Assembly: GCF_965363235.1 (NCBI RefSeq)
Contig: NC_134849.1
Location: 15,092,863-15,156,862 of the forward strand
DNA length: 64,000 bases
Reading direction: 5' to 3'
DNA from: Mytilus galloprovincialis
Taxonomy: Eukaryota; Mollusca; Bivalvia; Mytilida; Mytilidae
Each line of letters begins with the position of its first letter. The first letter of the stretch is position 1. The notes under the pieces are model-generated. The model had not been told where the DNA came from and ran no database searches. It saw only the letters and a list, made by a program, of their open reading frames with translations. A program made the position numbers and the translations under genes. This document shows positions 49,701 through 59,049 of the stretch, one piece after another.

Positions 49701-50048
49701 ACCGTTGATATAGATTACGCTGACTATGACTTCGGTGACAACATGGATTATGGGTATGCTGACAGTGATATTGGTGAATTTGAAGATGGTGATTTTGGTG
49801 GTGACGACGGTGGTTTTTATGGTGGTGATGGTGAGGGCTATACTAATGACTATGGCGGTGGTTACAACGATAGTTTTACTGGTGCGGATGGTGGAGGATA
49901 TGACGGTGATTATGGCGGTGGTGACGGCAGTGGTTTCGCCGGTAATGAAGATGGCGGTTATGCTGATAACTATGCTGGAGGTGATGACGGTGGTGGTGAT
50001 TATGGAGGGGATGGCGGTGGATGCGGAGGAGGATGCGGGGGAGATTAG
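37786..50048 (+). CDS. Gene B: PH-domain protein with Pro-rich linker and Gly/Asp/Tyr-rich tail (8 exons)
   Basis: Coding exons: 37786-37831, 40693-40740, 42914-43029, 43550-43731, 44915-44942, 47628-47721, 48796-48876, 49573-50048 (TAG). They total 1071 nt, 356 aa. Intron phases are 1,1,0,2,0,1,1, identical to gene A. The PH domain spans about residues 23-138: KKGYL, WNSRFF (W39-F44), SLLWY, then AWLEAIK with Trp133. The linker (141-171) is proline-rich, starting LPPPPPRPARPYPP, which could bind SH3 or WW domains (inference). Exon 8 begins with a hydrophobic glycine block, then DWGWGWGPNPY, then an acidic Gly/Asp/Tyr run ending in two cysteines. ATG context is CAAATGG. Relative to A, the residue after the strand-3 Trp is Asn rather than Lys, so lipid affinity may differ. 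It lies 4 kb downstream of A in the same orientation, as expected for a tandem duplicate. Confidence 0.85.
38165..38752. repeat. Minisatellite, 49-bp unit, 12 copies, gene B intron 1
   Basis: The unit contains GAGTGTCCAGGGAGAACTAT followed by CGATAATCGGTACGAAAACG. Units start every 49 bp from about 38172 to 38716 with scattered substitutions. Confidence 0.88.
39100..39276 (-). mobile_element. Penelope family A tail fragment
   Basis: AAAGATACCAGAGGGACAG, AACTGACAACGCCATGGC and CACCAAAAACTAGGGATGAT match the family-A 3' tail. It lies in gene B intron 1. A diverged relic with the same landmarks is at 40920-41100. Confidence 0.6.
39545..39920. mobile_element. Hammerhead-like (retrozyme-like) repeat, copy 1
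   Basis: It starts AATAGTTATCAAAGGTACC and ends in a module with TACCCTCGGGAACGAAACGT, GCAGTGGCATCGACTCAGT and AATAGTT, returning to the start sequence. The body shares GTGCCAAATACGGCTAAGG, ATTCATACTT and CATGTCAACACCGAAGTG with copy 2 at 42215-42640. On the - strand near 39592-39624 there is a CTGACGAG...GAAAC string. Confidence 0.55.
41918..42095 (+). mobile_element. Penelope family A tail fragment
   Basis: It runs from GAGATCACCCCTAG to GTATCTTTCGTCCCTC plus a T-run, ending where the family ends in the copy at 460-887. It lies in gene B intron 2. Confidence 0.65.
42215..42640. mobile_element. Hammerhead-like (retrozyme-like) repeat, copy 2 with duplicated end module
   Basis: The end module (GAAACGTYCAMCAGCAGTGG then CATCGACC) is present at both ends, at 42241-42295 and 42546-42612, flanking a body like copy 1. 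The right module can fold as helix I (ACUGGG with a CCCAGU-type partner), core CUGGUGA, helix II UACCC/GGGUA, CGAAAC and a helix III hairpin CCAC...GUGG before AUC. It is the direct-repeat layout of retrozymes, but core positions are imperfect. Confidence 0.5.
43757..44070. mobile_element. Foldback element with poly-G/poly-C in its arms
   Basis: The arms read CCTAAGGGAGCTACCATTTG, ATTTTTA, a G-run of about 20, then CTAGGATGAAAT, with the inverse at the right end including a C-run. The interior repeats AAAAAGGCAGGAT-like units. It lies in gene B intron 4, 26 bp after exon 4. Confidence 0.75.
44070..44222. mobile_element. Small MITE-like element
   Basis: GGCGGATCCAGCAATTTTC at the left and CTTAATCCGCC at the right give short inverted ends around a G-rich interior. 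It abuts the poly-G foldback. Family unknown. Confidence 0.4.
45538..46316 (+). mobile_element. Bivalve interspersed element with hairpin at each end, gene B intron 5
   Basis: The left end has GGCTCTAAAGAGCC then TGTCGCTCACC; the right end has AGCTCACTTGGCCC-TGT-GGGCCAGGTGAGCTAA, a near-perfect hairpin followed by CTAA. The interior carries twice TACTTTRCTG..TTATCTCTATCTATAAT. I recognise this as a common non-coding repeat of bivalves. A 3' hairpin followed by CTRR is reminiscent of Helitron ends, which is inference only. Confidence 0.65.
46320..47385. repeat. Minisatellite, 46-bp then 56-bp unit, 21 copies, gene B intron 5
   Basis: The core AATCAGCCAAGACTAGGTAT plus GTGCACGCTATCGACGTACA recurs 21 times. 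Copies up to about 46850 have a 46-bp period. Most later copies add CATACATTAT, giving 56 bp, and many of those carry CACGGTATC in place of CACGCTATC. The long open frames here follow the period and are not genes. Confidence 0.92.
48671..48760 (+). repeat. Duplicated acceptor and start of gene B exon 7
   Basis: TTTTTAGTTGCATATATC, CAAACACT, a T-run and CAG/ACCATCCTCCAAATGAG occur here and again about 90 bp downstream at the real exon 7. The upstream copy encodes HPPNETFPLIEK in the same phase but lacks a good donor. It looks like a local tandem duplication that made a decoy or alternative 3' splice site. Confidence 0.6.
48900..49560. other. Gene B intron 7; no feature recognised
   Basis: Ordinary AT-rich intron ending in the TTTAATTTTCAG acceptor. 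Confidence 0.5.
49573..50048 (+). CDS. Gene B exon 8: GWGWGWGPNPY block and Gly/Asp/Tyr-rich tail
   Basis: The acceptor TTTTCAG precedes the exon and the phase joins exon 7 as a Gly codon. It starts with MLVGAAIGYGLGG, a hydrophobic Gly-rich segment that may embed in a membrane or self-associate. DWGWGWGPNPYSGYWGGW follows, then about 110 residues dominated by Gly, Asp and Tyr in loose GGDGGGY-like repeats, ending CGGGCGGD. The acidic low-complexity tail is probably disordered. Homology to gene A exon 8 is clear only in the first 40 or so residues. Confidence 0.85.
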
Positions 50049-50448
50049 ACTGCTAGATCTTAGTTATACATGCGGATCTCTGCGATAATATTTAAACTTT
50101 CATTGTGTACTCCTAAGTCAGATGACTACCTCTAACGTCTATCTTATTGCTTAAAGATTAAGAGATGTCCAATGTGCTTATCTAGTCACTATAAGAATGC
50201 TTTACTTTGTATGCTTATTTTCTTGTATAAAATGTTGTTCCTTGTTTAAATTATAGTCTGTTAAAAGTTAACTAAACAAGAAATTAAGAGAAACGGTTTG
50301 TCAACCTTATTTTAATACAAAGTGTGAAGTTCTTTTTTTATAAATGTATATTCATTATTCATGATATTTATTTATAAATTTCTATAGAATCCTAAATCAT
50401 GAATTTTATATAAATATTTCAAAACTCGATTCATTTTTCTACATAAAT

Positions 50449-50635
50449 AAGGCCGTTAGTTTTCTCGTTTGAATTGTTTTACATTGTCTTATCGGGGCCT
50501 TTTATAGCTCACTATGCGGTATGGGCTTTGCTCATTGTTGAAGGCTGTACGGTGACCTATAGTTGTTAATGTCTGTGTCATTTTGGTCTTTTGTGGATAG
50601 TTGTCTCATTGGCAATCAAACCCCATCTTCTTTTT
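50449..50635 (+). repeat. Interspersed repeat, type a
   Basis: It runs from AATAAGGCCGTTAGTTTTC to CATTGGCAATCAAACCCC plus ATCTTC, close to the 8503-8705 copy. It lies 400 bp after the gene B stop codon. Confidence 0.7.
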
Positions 50636-50720
50636 TATAAGAAGCTATCTCAGTCTAAACCAAACAAAATGTGTATAATATATGGTTTAGAAGCAGTATC
50701 AGAGAAATTTTATGTAAATG

Positions 50721-50985
50721 TTCCATTCTAATTCAACATCGTTTGTAACGTTCATTTTGATTGGAGTTATAACGGTCACTACTTTTCAAGACATCAACAC
50801 ACAATTGATGTTATAAAAATATACGCGCAAGCGCGAGCGACCTATGACAGATTTTAAATGTTTGATTTAACGATGGTTTCTGTAATTTCATTAGAATGGA
50901 GATATTGTCTTTTAAACACAGAGGTCTTCAATTGGTGCCGTCGGAGCTTAACATACAATACAGTTATCACCTAAATGGTGTCCTC
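50721..50985. mobile_element. MITE copy lacking the long hairpin
   Basis: It matches 55393-55735 in ACGTTTGTAACGTTC-type, CAATTGATGTTAT, ACGCGCAAGCGC and GCCGTCGGAGCTTAA landmarks. The terminal palindrome is reduced to one arm. Confidence 0.55.
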
Positions 50986-50989
50986 AGTG

Positions 50990-51960
50990 GACAACAGATA
51001 AAAACCACAAAAGGGCTATATGGAAAATAAAGATCCTCAAACGGGAGAATAATCCAAGTTAAATGGGGCAATATGCGTAATTGTTTCTCCATAGGCGTTA
51101 ATGGTAAACTTTTCTTCTGTAGCTCAGCCCATATCGTAAACTTGTATATGTATGATGACTTGTTTCGAAGCTGAGACATTTTTAAATATGTGGTTAAATT
51201 TTCGGGGTACGAAGTGTGATTCATTTTTCCGTAAATTAGCACACCCCGAAAATCATTTCGTGATGCGGCTCTTCATGGTAAAGGTCCCTTCTTCTTTGAA
51301 AATTTAATATTTTGAATATATATAATAACTCCATAGTTTTTACACATTTATTCTAAGGTCCTATACTTTCCAGATCAACACAAATGGTTAAGCTCATTCG
51401 CTTGTTAAAATTTGAAACATGTCCAATATCACTACACACAGATTTTTTTGTTTACAAACCACTTCCTCAATCAAAGGCGCATTTTGAATATTGTCCCAAC
51501 TGCACAAGTGTTTACATGCCAACAAAAGTACAGCAAAACGTTAGAGTAACCAAAAGATTGGATTATATCAAGATGCTCCGAAAAGATAATTATATCCTAT
51601 TAAGCATAAGACGCCTGTCGATTTGTATTTACGGGAGGGGTTTACAGGGGGGGGGTAATAATGAACAAAAAAATGAAAAATAGGAAACAATATATAAAGG
51701 CAAAAAATAAAGACAAAAGATTGAGATGCCAAAATATATAGCATACATTCAAACGGGAAAACCAACAGTCTAATCTATAAAAAAAAAAACTAGAAACACT
51801 TCTGAACCACATCAACAAACGAACATCAGATTCCAGTTTAGGACAGGAGCTAATAACCCTGGTTTATTTTACTATGCTGTTGTTTCTCAGATTTTTTTGT
51901 GTGATTTTGTTGTCTGTCTGTGCGCTTTTATCGATTATAGTAATCTAGCCTGTATTTACA
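50990..51960. other. No gene recognised; weak repeat relics
   Basis: Short open frames lack domain or splice support. A fragment at about 51725-51790 (CATTCAAACGGGAAAACC) resembles one end of type b repeats. Confidence 0.4.
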
Positions 51961-51967
51961 TGAGGTA

Positions 51968-52175
51968 TAAGAAGATGTGATATGAGTGCCAATGAGACAA
52001 CTTTCCATCCAAGTCGCAATTTGTAAAAGTAAACCATTTAAGGTCAAAGTACGGTCTTCAACACGGAGCCTTAGCTTACAGCGAACAGCACAGCTAGAAA
52101 GGACCCTAAAAATGACTAGTGTAAAACCATTCAAACGGGAAAACCAAAGGTCTAATCTATATAAAAACCGGGATA
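51968..52175 (-). repeat. Interspersed repeat, type b
   Basis: AAGAAGATGTGATATGAGTG, CCAATGAGACAAC, GTACGGTCTTCAACACGG and CATTCAAACGGGAAAACC follow the reverse complement of the 53850-54027 copy. Confidence 0.6.
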
Positions 52176-52893
52176 CGAGAAACACTTTATATGAGCCTAA
52201 TAAAAAAAAACGACAACTACTGAACATCAGATTCCCGACTTAGAACAGGTGCAAACAATTACAGTGTGTTTTGCCTTCTTTCTCAGTTCTATAATTTGTC
52301 TCCTCAATACATAGAGATGTTTTCAACCCGGAATAAGATAACAGATGTACAAGTATTTTATCCGACGCAGCTCAAATGTTAGAGTACTATGTTAAATTTT
52401 GCGTAAGTTATCATAGGTTGTTCGTCTCTCTAAATGTGTTCTTGTTTTTAAAAAAACACACACACAAACCACTGTATCTATTCGGTACATTTTCTAACAA
52501 TATGTAAGTTGCCCATTATTCTCAATTCTGTAAAACCCAAACACACCCTCATAAATATACTACAACATAGAATATATTTTCCTGACCATTTTATTTTTCT
52601 AGCAAAATTCCATGTTTAACATTTAACGTTTTCATATCATATAATTTGGCTATTTAGTAATTAAATTTCGATAGTTTAACGATCCACCTTAAAATTTAAG
52701 CACGTTTTATATATTATATAATAGCAAAAGCATTCACATCCCAATTGGTATGTCCACTCCTATATACATTAGCTGTGTCTTCAAAACAAAAATTTCAATT
52801 GAAATGCTGATAAGAAGATCTTTTAGGTTCTAAAATTTTAATGGTAATGAAGATGATAACCACGTATTTTTATGCTGCACAAGCTTTGATGTT

Positions 52894-53446
52894 TTAAAAA
52901 TAAGGTAATGACATATCATCGTCTTCTTCTTGTGATAATTCGAAATCATTGTAATATCTTTTGTTCCAGCTTCCTCTTTTATCTTCACATCTACAATAAA
53001 ATCATATAATATGTATAATGATACAAGAAATATAAAAATATGATATATATATATATATATATATACTAGATATAATATTGCGTGAATAATATATAAAATA
53101 TAACAACTAATTTTATAACACTCATTAGTGTGTTAAAGTTACATTCTTAGTCACTTATATAATTTAATTTAGTAGCTGCATCAGTTTATTTACAAACTGA
53201 TCCACACTAAGATAGATTGAATGTTGATTGTTGCTATTTTTAGACACTATATATATTAGATATAATATGTATAATAGATATATTATGTACATGATGATAT
53301 AGTATGACTGTATAGTAATATAACTTTTTTATGATTTTAAACTGTCTATGCCTTTTGTTGTTTCCCCTTTCTTATCGTTTTATCTTTTTTGACAGAACGT
53401 GTCTGAACTTCTATGCCATTTGTTCTCTTCTAGAGGGTTGTCTCAG

Positions 53447-53483
<37 letters not shown>

Positions 53484-53795
53484 TTATGATGTTTATTTAT
53501 TAAAAATGTTGTGTTACTAGTATCCTAAGTCTGGTTCCCAACATTTTCTCTCCTTTGCTCTTACTATTTAATTCATACGTGATGTAAAAGTATAAAAAAT
53601 GTTGTATTACCTTAAGTCTGGTTCACCACATTTTTCCAGTCCACACTTTTTAAACTCTTCGCAGCAATAATCCTTCTTTTGTCGTTTACATCGGATAGCC
53701 TTCCGTAAGCACATAAACTCACACTTTCCACTGTAAACTTCTGAAATTGTAGCAACTGCTAGCATAATAGCATATAGACAATAGATTGACTTCAT
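52894..53795 (-). CDS. Secreted eight-cysteine peptide precursor, two coding exons
   Basis: Exon 1 runs 53795 to 53611, with donor GTAATA. Exon 2 runs 52990 to 52894 after TTTTATTGTAG, with stop TAA. The product is 93 aa. Residues 1-22 are a signal peptide (MKSIYCLYAIMLAVATISEV...). The Cys-rich core has C25-x3-C29-x6-C36-x7-C44C45-x5-C51-x4-C56-x6-C63; the eighth Cys comes only after the splice. A possible DKR cleavage site (65-67) is followed by an acidic tail (SQEEDDDM). Signal, cationic Cys core and acidic tail is the layout of mussel antimicrobial precursors such as mytilins and myticins, but the spacing matches none I know. CAG directly precedes the ATG after a pyrimidine tract, so a 5'UTR intron probably ends there. 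AATAAA lies near 52595-52590 on this strand. Confidence 0.72.
53042..53070. repeat. (TA)n microsatellite
   Basis: About twelve TA units lie within the intron of the Cys-rich peptide gene. A T homopolymer of about 30 lies at 53453-53482. Confidence 0.85.
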
Positions 53796-53849
53796 CTGAA
53801 AAAAAAAGAAAATTTGATGATGGATGTTATATATAGATTACACAATTGG

Positions 53850-54027
53850 TTTTCCTGTTTGAATGGTTTACACTAGTCATTTTAGGGCCCTTTAGAGCTT
53901 GCTTTTCGGTGTGAACCAAGGCTCTGTGTTGAAGACCGTACTTTGACATATAATGGTTTCCTTTTACAAATTTTGACATGGATGGAGAGTTGTCTCATTG
54001 GTACTAATACAACATCTTCTTCTATTT
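53850..54027 (+). repeat. Interspersed repeat, type b
   Basis: It runs from CCTGTTTGAATGGTTTACAC through GGTGTGAACCAAGGCTCTGT to GAGAGTTGTCTCATTGG and AACATCTTCTTC. Confidence 0.65.
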
Positions 54028-54049
54028 ACTTTAAACGTAATATAACGTA

Positions 54050-54410
54050 CCTTACTTGTTATGCTTAATGGTAGAACATTCGGAATCCAGAGAATCGAAA
54101 ATCGGATTTCATAAGAAATACATGCAGTTGAAATCCATAGGATACTATGTCTATGTTCGAAATTCAGAATACCCCATACAAATTCTAAATTCAGACACAT
54201 ACAACGTAACTCTAAATTCAAAGTACCGCTTCAAAATTCTGAATCCATGGATTACTTCATCTAAGTTCGGAGATCAGAGGTTTCACATCAAAATATAAAC
54301 GAGTTAATGGGAGAATAAATTGAAATTCGGAATACATATGATAAAAATCGAAATTCAAAATTCAGAGGATCAAACATTAAAATTCAGAAACCGTTGGATA
54401 AAAAAAACAA
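54050..54410. repeat. Degenerate short tandem repeat (AAATTCAGAATAC-like)
   Basis: GAAATTCAGAATACC-like strings recur about every 20-40 bp with heavy drift. It is non-coding. Confidence 0.4.
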
Positions 54411-55067
54411 ACAATGCAGACGAATAAAAAGATAAAAAAATATAGATGATTGATTGAATACACCCTTCCTTTTTTCCAGGTGTTTATACATTCCCCTCCA
54501 ATTAAGAAATTTGAATGTCTCAAAATTTACATTTGACTTTTAATTTCTGTAATTCACTAACCAATGCAATTATGCAAGAAATAAACTAGAATGCAAAAAC
54601 TGATACGGCTAGCTTTTAAAAAAAAAACAAAAAAACTATGACCTGTATTCAACCTTGTCGCTATATGGCATTTACCAATACTTGAGCTATTGACCTAGTG
54701 TCGATCGTTATTCAACAATCAATTTTGCACATTGGCTGCAGACATTTAATTTCTCATGTGACTTCATATTTTTGCAGGAACGTATTATATGTCGGTACCG
54801 TTAATTAATGCGCGGGTCAAATCGTAGTTTAATGTAAATTCTTATTTTTTAAATATCTTCAGGTACATGTGTATATCAAAATATTTTTTAGAATCGCAAG
54901 ATGTTATTTAAACAGTTTTACAGTTAGAAATTATAATATTTTTTTTTAATTTGAACTCAATGGTATATTTGTTTTCTACACTAGAAGCATTCCCTTTCCC
55001 CTATATCAAAGATAACTGCATTGTCAGTAATTAAAAAACAATATTAACCCCAAAGATCGTTTTATTT

Positions 55068-55342
55068 TTAGGGGGATTGTGGTGTATGTCATGTGCGCCC
55101 GTTTGTGTGTGTTTTAGGGAGATTGTGGTGTATGTCATGTGCTCCCGTTTGTGTGTGTTTTAGGGAGATTGTGGTGTATGTCATGTGCGCCCGTTTGTGT
55201 GTGTTTTAGGGAGATTGTGGTGTATGTCATGTGCGCCCGTTTGTGTGTGTTTTAGGGAGATTGTGGTGTATGTCATGTGTGCCCGTTTGTGTGTGTTTTA
55301 TGGGGATTGTGGTGTATGTCATGTGCGCCCGTTTGTGTGTGT
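55068..55342. repeat. Minisatellite, about 47-bp unit, 6 copies
   Basis: GATTGTGGTGTATGTCATGT followed by GCGCCCGTTTGTGTGTGTTT repeats six times, two units having changed bases. Confidence 0.9.
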
Positions 55343-55392
55343 TGTGAAGTTAATCAAACGTAGGTTTCAAACATTCAAACAAATGATATGAC

Positions 55393-55735
55393 ATTCTAAT
55401 GCAACAACGTTTGTAACGTTCATTTTGATTGGATAACGTCACTTATCTACATGGCATCAATTGACAATTGATGCTATGGAACGTACGCGCAAGCGCAGAC
55501 GGCATGTGCCAGTTTTTAAATACATGTTTTAACGTTGTTTTCTGTCAGTTTCCTTAGAATGGAGATAACAATATTGTATTTTAAGCTCCGACGGCATCAA
55601 TTGGGGATTTGATGGTCGCAAATACTCGTTTACTGTCTCCGCTAACGCGTCGCCAGTAAACTGAATTTGCGACCATCAAATCCCCAATTGATGCCGTCGG
55701 AGCTTAAAATACAATACAGTTATCTCCTAAATGGT
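55393..55735. mobile_element. MITE ending in a long perfect-looking palindrome
   Basis: After a body shared with 50721-50985, arms at 55573-55635 and 55653-55716 pair base for base over about 60 bp (AAGCTCCGACGGCATCAATT in the left arm). The loop is TCTCCGCTAACGCGTCGC. Outer ATGGAGATAAC/GTTATCTCCTAAAT extends the pairing. Confidence 0.75.
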
Positions 55736-55739
55736 TATG

Positions 55740-57540
55740 ATATAAAAAAAAAATTATGTTCTTTCTTTCATTTTTATTTGTCAAAGATGTTACGCTCATC
55801 TTTGCATTCATTATACTGTATCATCTTAAAATTTGACCAATCAAAATTGATTTACTTAGATCCATGATCGTTCACTTGGTCTTTGTTGCTATTTTTCCTT
55901 TGATCTAATTATATTCTATAGCAGTTAAATATGGCAGTACAATCAAGAATTCGCCAAGATCGTAAAAAGTCAAAAGAAAAGTTATAAAAATAGGTTAATT
56001 ATGTATACATTAATGATCGTAAAAAGTCTGCAAAATAGGTTACATATGGATATATTAATAAATAACACGCTAAATGAAATTTAAAAAGTGTTGATTTAAT
56101 TTTTAGCGCTTGTTCAATATATAGCTGGTGTTGGACAATTTATACCATAGTGTATCATCAGCTCAGTAGTCAGTGATTCGGAACTGACATGATTAACAAT
56201 GTATTTTTCTAAAAATTCCCGATTGATAAATTACCCAGTTCCAACTCTTTCCGGCAACGTTTACTTTAGAAGAATTTGACTATTCCTTTGAGGTCAATAT
56301 TGGTCGAATTGCTCTCAACGTTTAAATACGTGTTTATAATACATCGATCCATCATATTTATGCACTCATATGTCTTCGGTGTGAGCTTTCATATATTAAG
56401 CGATTCTGACGCAAAAGTTTTTTTTTAAATAGTTTTTTAAAATGTTATTTTCATTGCAATCCACATAATTTTCAGAAATAAACACGCCATATGTTTCCTT
56501 TGGAATTATATTATTTCATTAGCGTAAACAAATAAGAGAAAAGTGAATGGTACAATTTGACTTCCCAATACATCATTATGTTTCAAGATAAAAATGACTC
56601 TTGGCATTGTTGTGTCATAGATGAGTCCCAGAAGATAAAAAATGTGCGGGAATTTGTATGCGTTTTCTCTTTAGGGATCACGTGATAAAGAAATCGACAA
56701 ACATTGACATTTCATCTAGACATGTCAGTCATTAAAATCAGCAGTATATAGTGTCAATTTCCATGAAATATTTAGGAAATTGACTCTTAATGAATAATCA
56801 GCTTTCTCCGGGCTATGAACCTACTTATAATTTAATTAATTGCTTATGATCAAAGATTAAAGATAAATTCTCGAATGAGGTATTACTGTATCGTGGACAT
56901 TGTCAGTTAAATAATTCGTTTTAGTCTGAAAAGGTTTCAATGACCTATTACATATTCTTGTATAAAAGTGCATGAACATTGTATTGCTACGGAAACAATG
57001 ATGTTTCCCGAATAACACTCTCTCGATTTCAACTTTGAAATATTTGAATATTTAAAAGTGTGCACCACATTTTTTTAGGTTATTCATAAAAGACAGGAAC
57101 AATAATACAGTCATTCCTTATATTCTAAACTAATCCATCTTTAAGGAGTGAATGATTAAAAAAAAAGTCGATGACGTGATGGTTATACAATGGAATATGT
57201 AATGACAAACCACGTTTAGCCAATCAGAAGACATGTTGCATCCCAAATTAAATTAAAATAATACCCTGTGCACCTTCAGAATACGATTGATACAAAATGT
57301 AGAAATCATGTTCGACCTAAACAGGTCTATTATTTCCAAATGTGTCCGGCAGAACAAAATAAGATGCAAATGAAAAAAAAAAACACTTAATAAATTGAAT
57401 GTGTTCGTTACGTTTTTTTGTTATTGACCATAATCAGAAAAAAGCTCAAATCAAATCTCTGAAAATTGAGTGTCAAGAATGCAAAAGTATCTGAAATACG
57501 TAAGAATCTCAGTTTAGCATTAAAAGGGAATTTGAAAGAA
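55740..57540. other. No gene recognised
   Basis: AT-rich non-coding DNA. No frame with domain or splice support was seen on either strand. Confidence 0.45.
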
Positions 57541-57544
57541 TTTT

Positions 57545-57730
57545 CTCAGGTCAAAAGAGATGATAGTATTCAAACGTATTGGAAGAAGAAAAACAAGCTG
57601 ACAACGACATGCTAAAAAATGACAAACGACCGAAAACATAAGCAACAGACAACGAAAAACAAACTAGAAACTAAAACAAAACTCAAAAACGGAGTTGATC
57701 TCCGGTGCATGGTATGATACGCGTCGTGTC
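57545..57730 (-). mobile_element. Diverged Penelope family A tail relic
   Basis: AACAAGCTGACAACGACATG, CTAAAAAATGACAAACGACC and GAGTTGATCTCCGG are recognisable but heavily changed tail landmarks. Confidence 0.4.
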
Positions 57731-57844
57731 CACTTTGCATTGCATATTGTATTATTGATTCATTATATATTCAAAGCAGACACTACTGATGAAGCATTTT
57801 CTCAAAAGGAGAATAGTATCAAAAATCATATAATTTTAACCAGG

Positions 57845-58490
57845 TTCAGAGGTTATAACCTAATAACTCGGGGACAACAAACTTGCTATTACCTTCATAC
57901 TTCGGGAAAACAATCTGACTACCCCATATTATTTATGTATGTGCCTGTCCCAAGTCAGGAGCATGTAATTCAGTGGTTGTCGTTTGTTTGTGTTACATAT
58001 TTGTTTTTTGTTATTTTTTTTTTATATGAACAAGGCCGTTAGTTTTCTGGTTTGAATTGTTTTACATTGTCATATTGGGGCATTTTATAGTTGAATATGC
58101 GATATGGGCTTTGCTCATTGTTGAAGGCCGTACGGTGACCTATAGTTGTTAATGTCTGTGTCATTTTGGTACCTTGTGGACAGTTGTCTCATTGGCAATC
58201 ATACCACATCTTCTTTTTTATATTAACTAGTATCCTCATAACTTAGGAACAACAAACTTGCTATTATAACCCTCATAACTCAGGGACAACTGACTTGCTA
58301 CTACCCTCATAACGCAAGTGGGACAACATACTTGATTTAACCTGTCAGGGACAAAACAAAATATTATTTCAGGGACAACTAAATTGTTATTACCCTTATA
58401 AGTCAGGGACAGTAAACTTGTTATTACCACCATGACTCAGGAACAACGAACTTGCTATTACCTTTATAACTCAGGGATACAATCGTGCTA
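57845..58490. repeat. About 36-bp imperfect array split by an interspersed repeat
   Basis: Units like CTCATAACTCAGGGACAACA plus AACTTGCTATTAC occur at 57845-57930 and again about seven times at 58228-58490. The gap is filled by a long type a repeat (57945-58222) starting GTCCCAAGTCAGGAGC. Confidence 0.6.
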
Positions 58491-58979
58491 TTATTCTTAG
58501 AAGTAATCATCAATGATTTATCAAGCAACCAAATGGTACACAATTATTTTGTTTTTATTACGAAATGATATAACTTTTCACTTTATTTTTATCTTGAATA
58601 TCTCACGAAACACCTGCTTAAACCATAGTAGTCAGATTATTGAACGGCGGCAAAACAAACTAATTATATGTTGTCTTCAAATATATTGCAATTTTTCAGC
58701 ATCTTGTATACGTATTCAATTTGTTGATAGACGTGTAAATTATGTCGAACAACTAGAATTAATACGTCTGGCATTCAGGTAATAACTCTGATAATTATGT
58801 AGATCTCATCTTTACCTTTTAATAGTAACGAGAAAGCAAATCGTGTTGGGTACCTTCTTTTGAAGTACATGGATCTCCTAAGCCGTTTTTGTCCGAATTG
58901 CGACAATTGTCATACAAACACTTTTTTAAATTTTAGGAATTAATCAACCCACAATTTAATTGTTATTAACGTCAAAAGC

Positions 58980-59046
58980 GCGTTTCCTCTACAAAAGACT
59001 CATCAGTGACACTCGAATCAAAATGTTAAAAAGGACAAAAGAAAGT
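58980..59046 (-). repeat. Fragment with hammerhead-like CTGATGAG...GAAAC string
   Basis: On the - strand it reads CACTGATGAGTCTTTTGTAG then AGGAAACGCGC. Relatives with a changed core lie near 10735-10775 and 39590-39625. It is probably part of the same retrozyme-like family. Confidence 0.4.
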
Positions 59047-59049
59047 ACG

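Noticed and set aside
51384-51683. 99-codon frame with a CPNC motif
   Set aside because: A single CxxC with no partner ligands, no exon structure and no family resemblance.
55185-55391. Cys-rich 68-codon frame MRPFVCVLG
   Set aside because: It is produced by the 47-bp minisatellite read through its period.
57695-58042. 115-codon frame ending in hydrophobic residues
   Set aside because: Its 3' half lies in a type a interspersed repeat and its 5' half in a tandem repeat, so it is chance.
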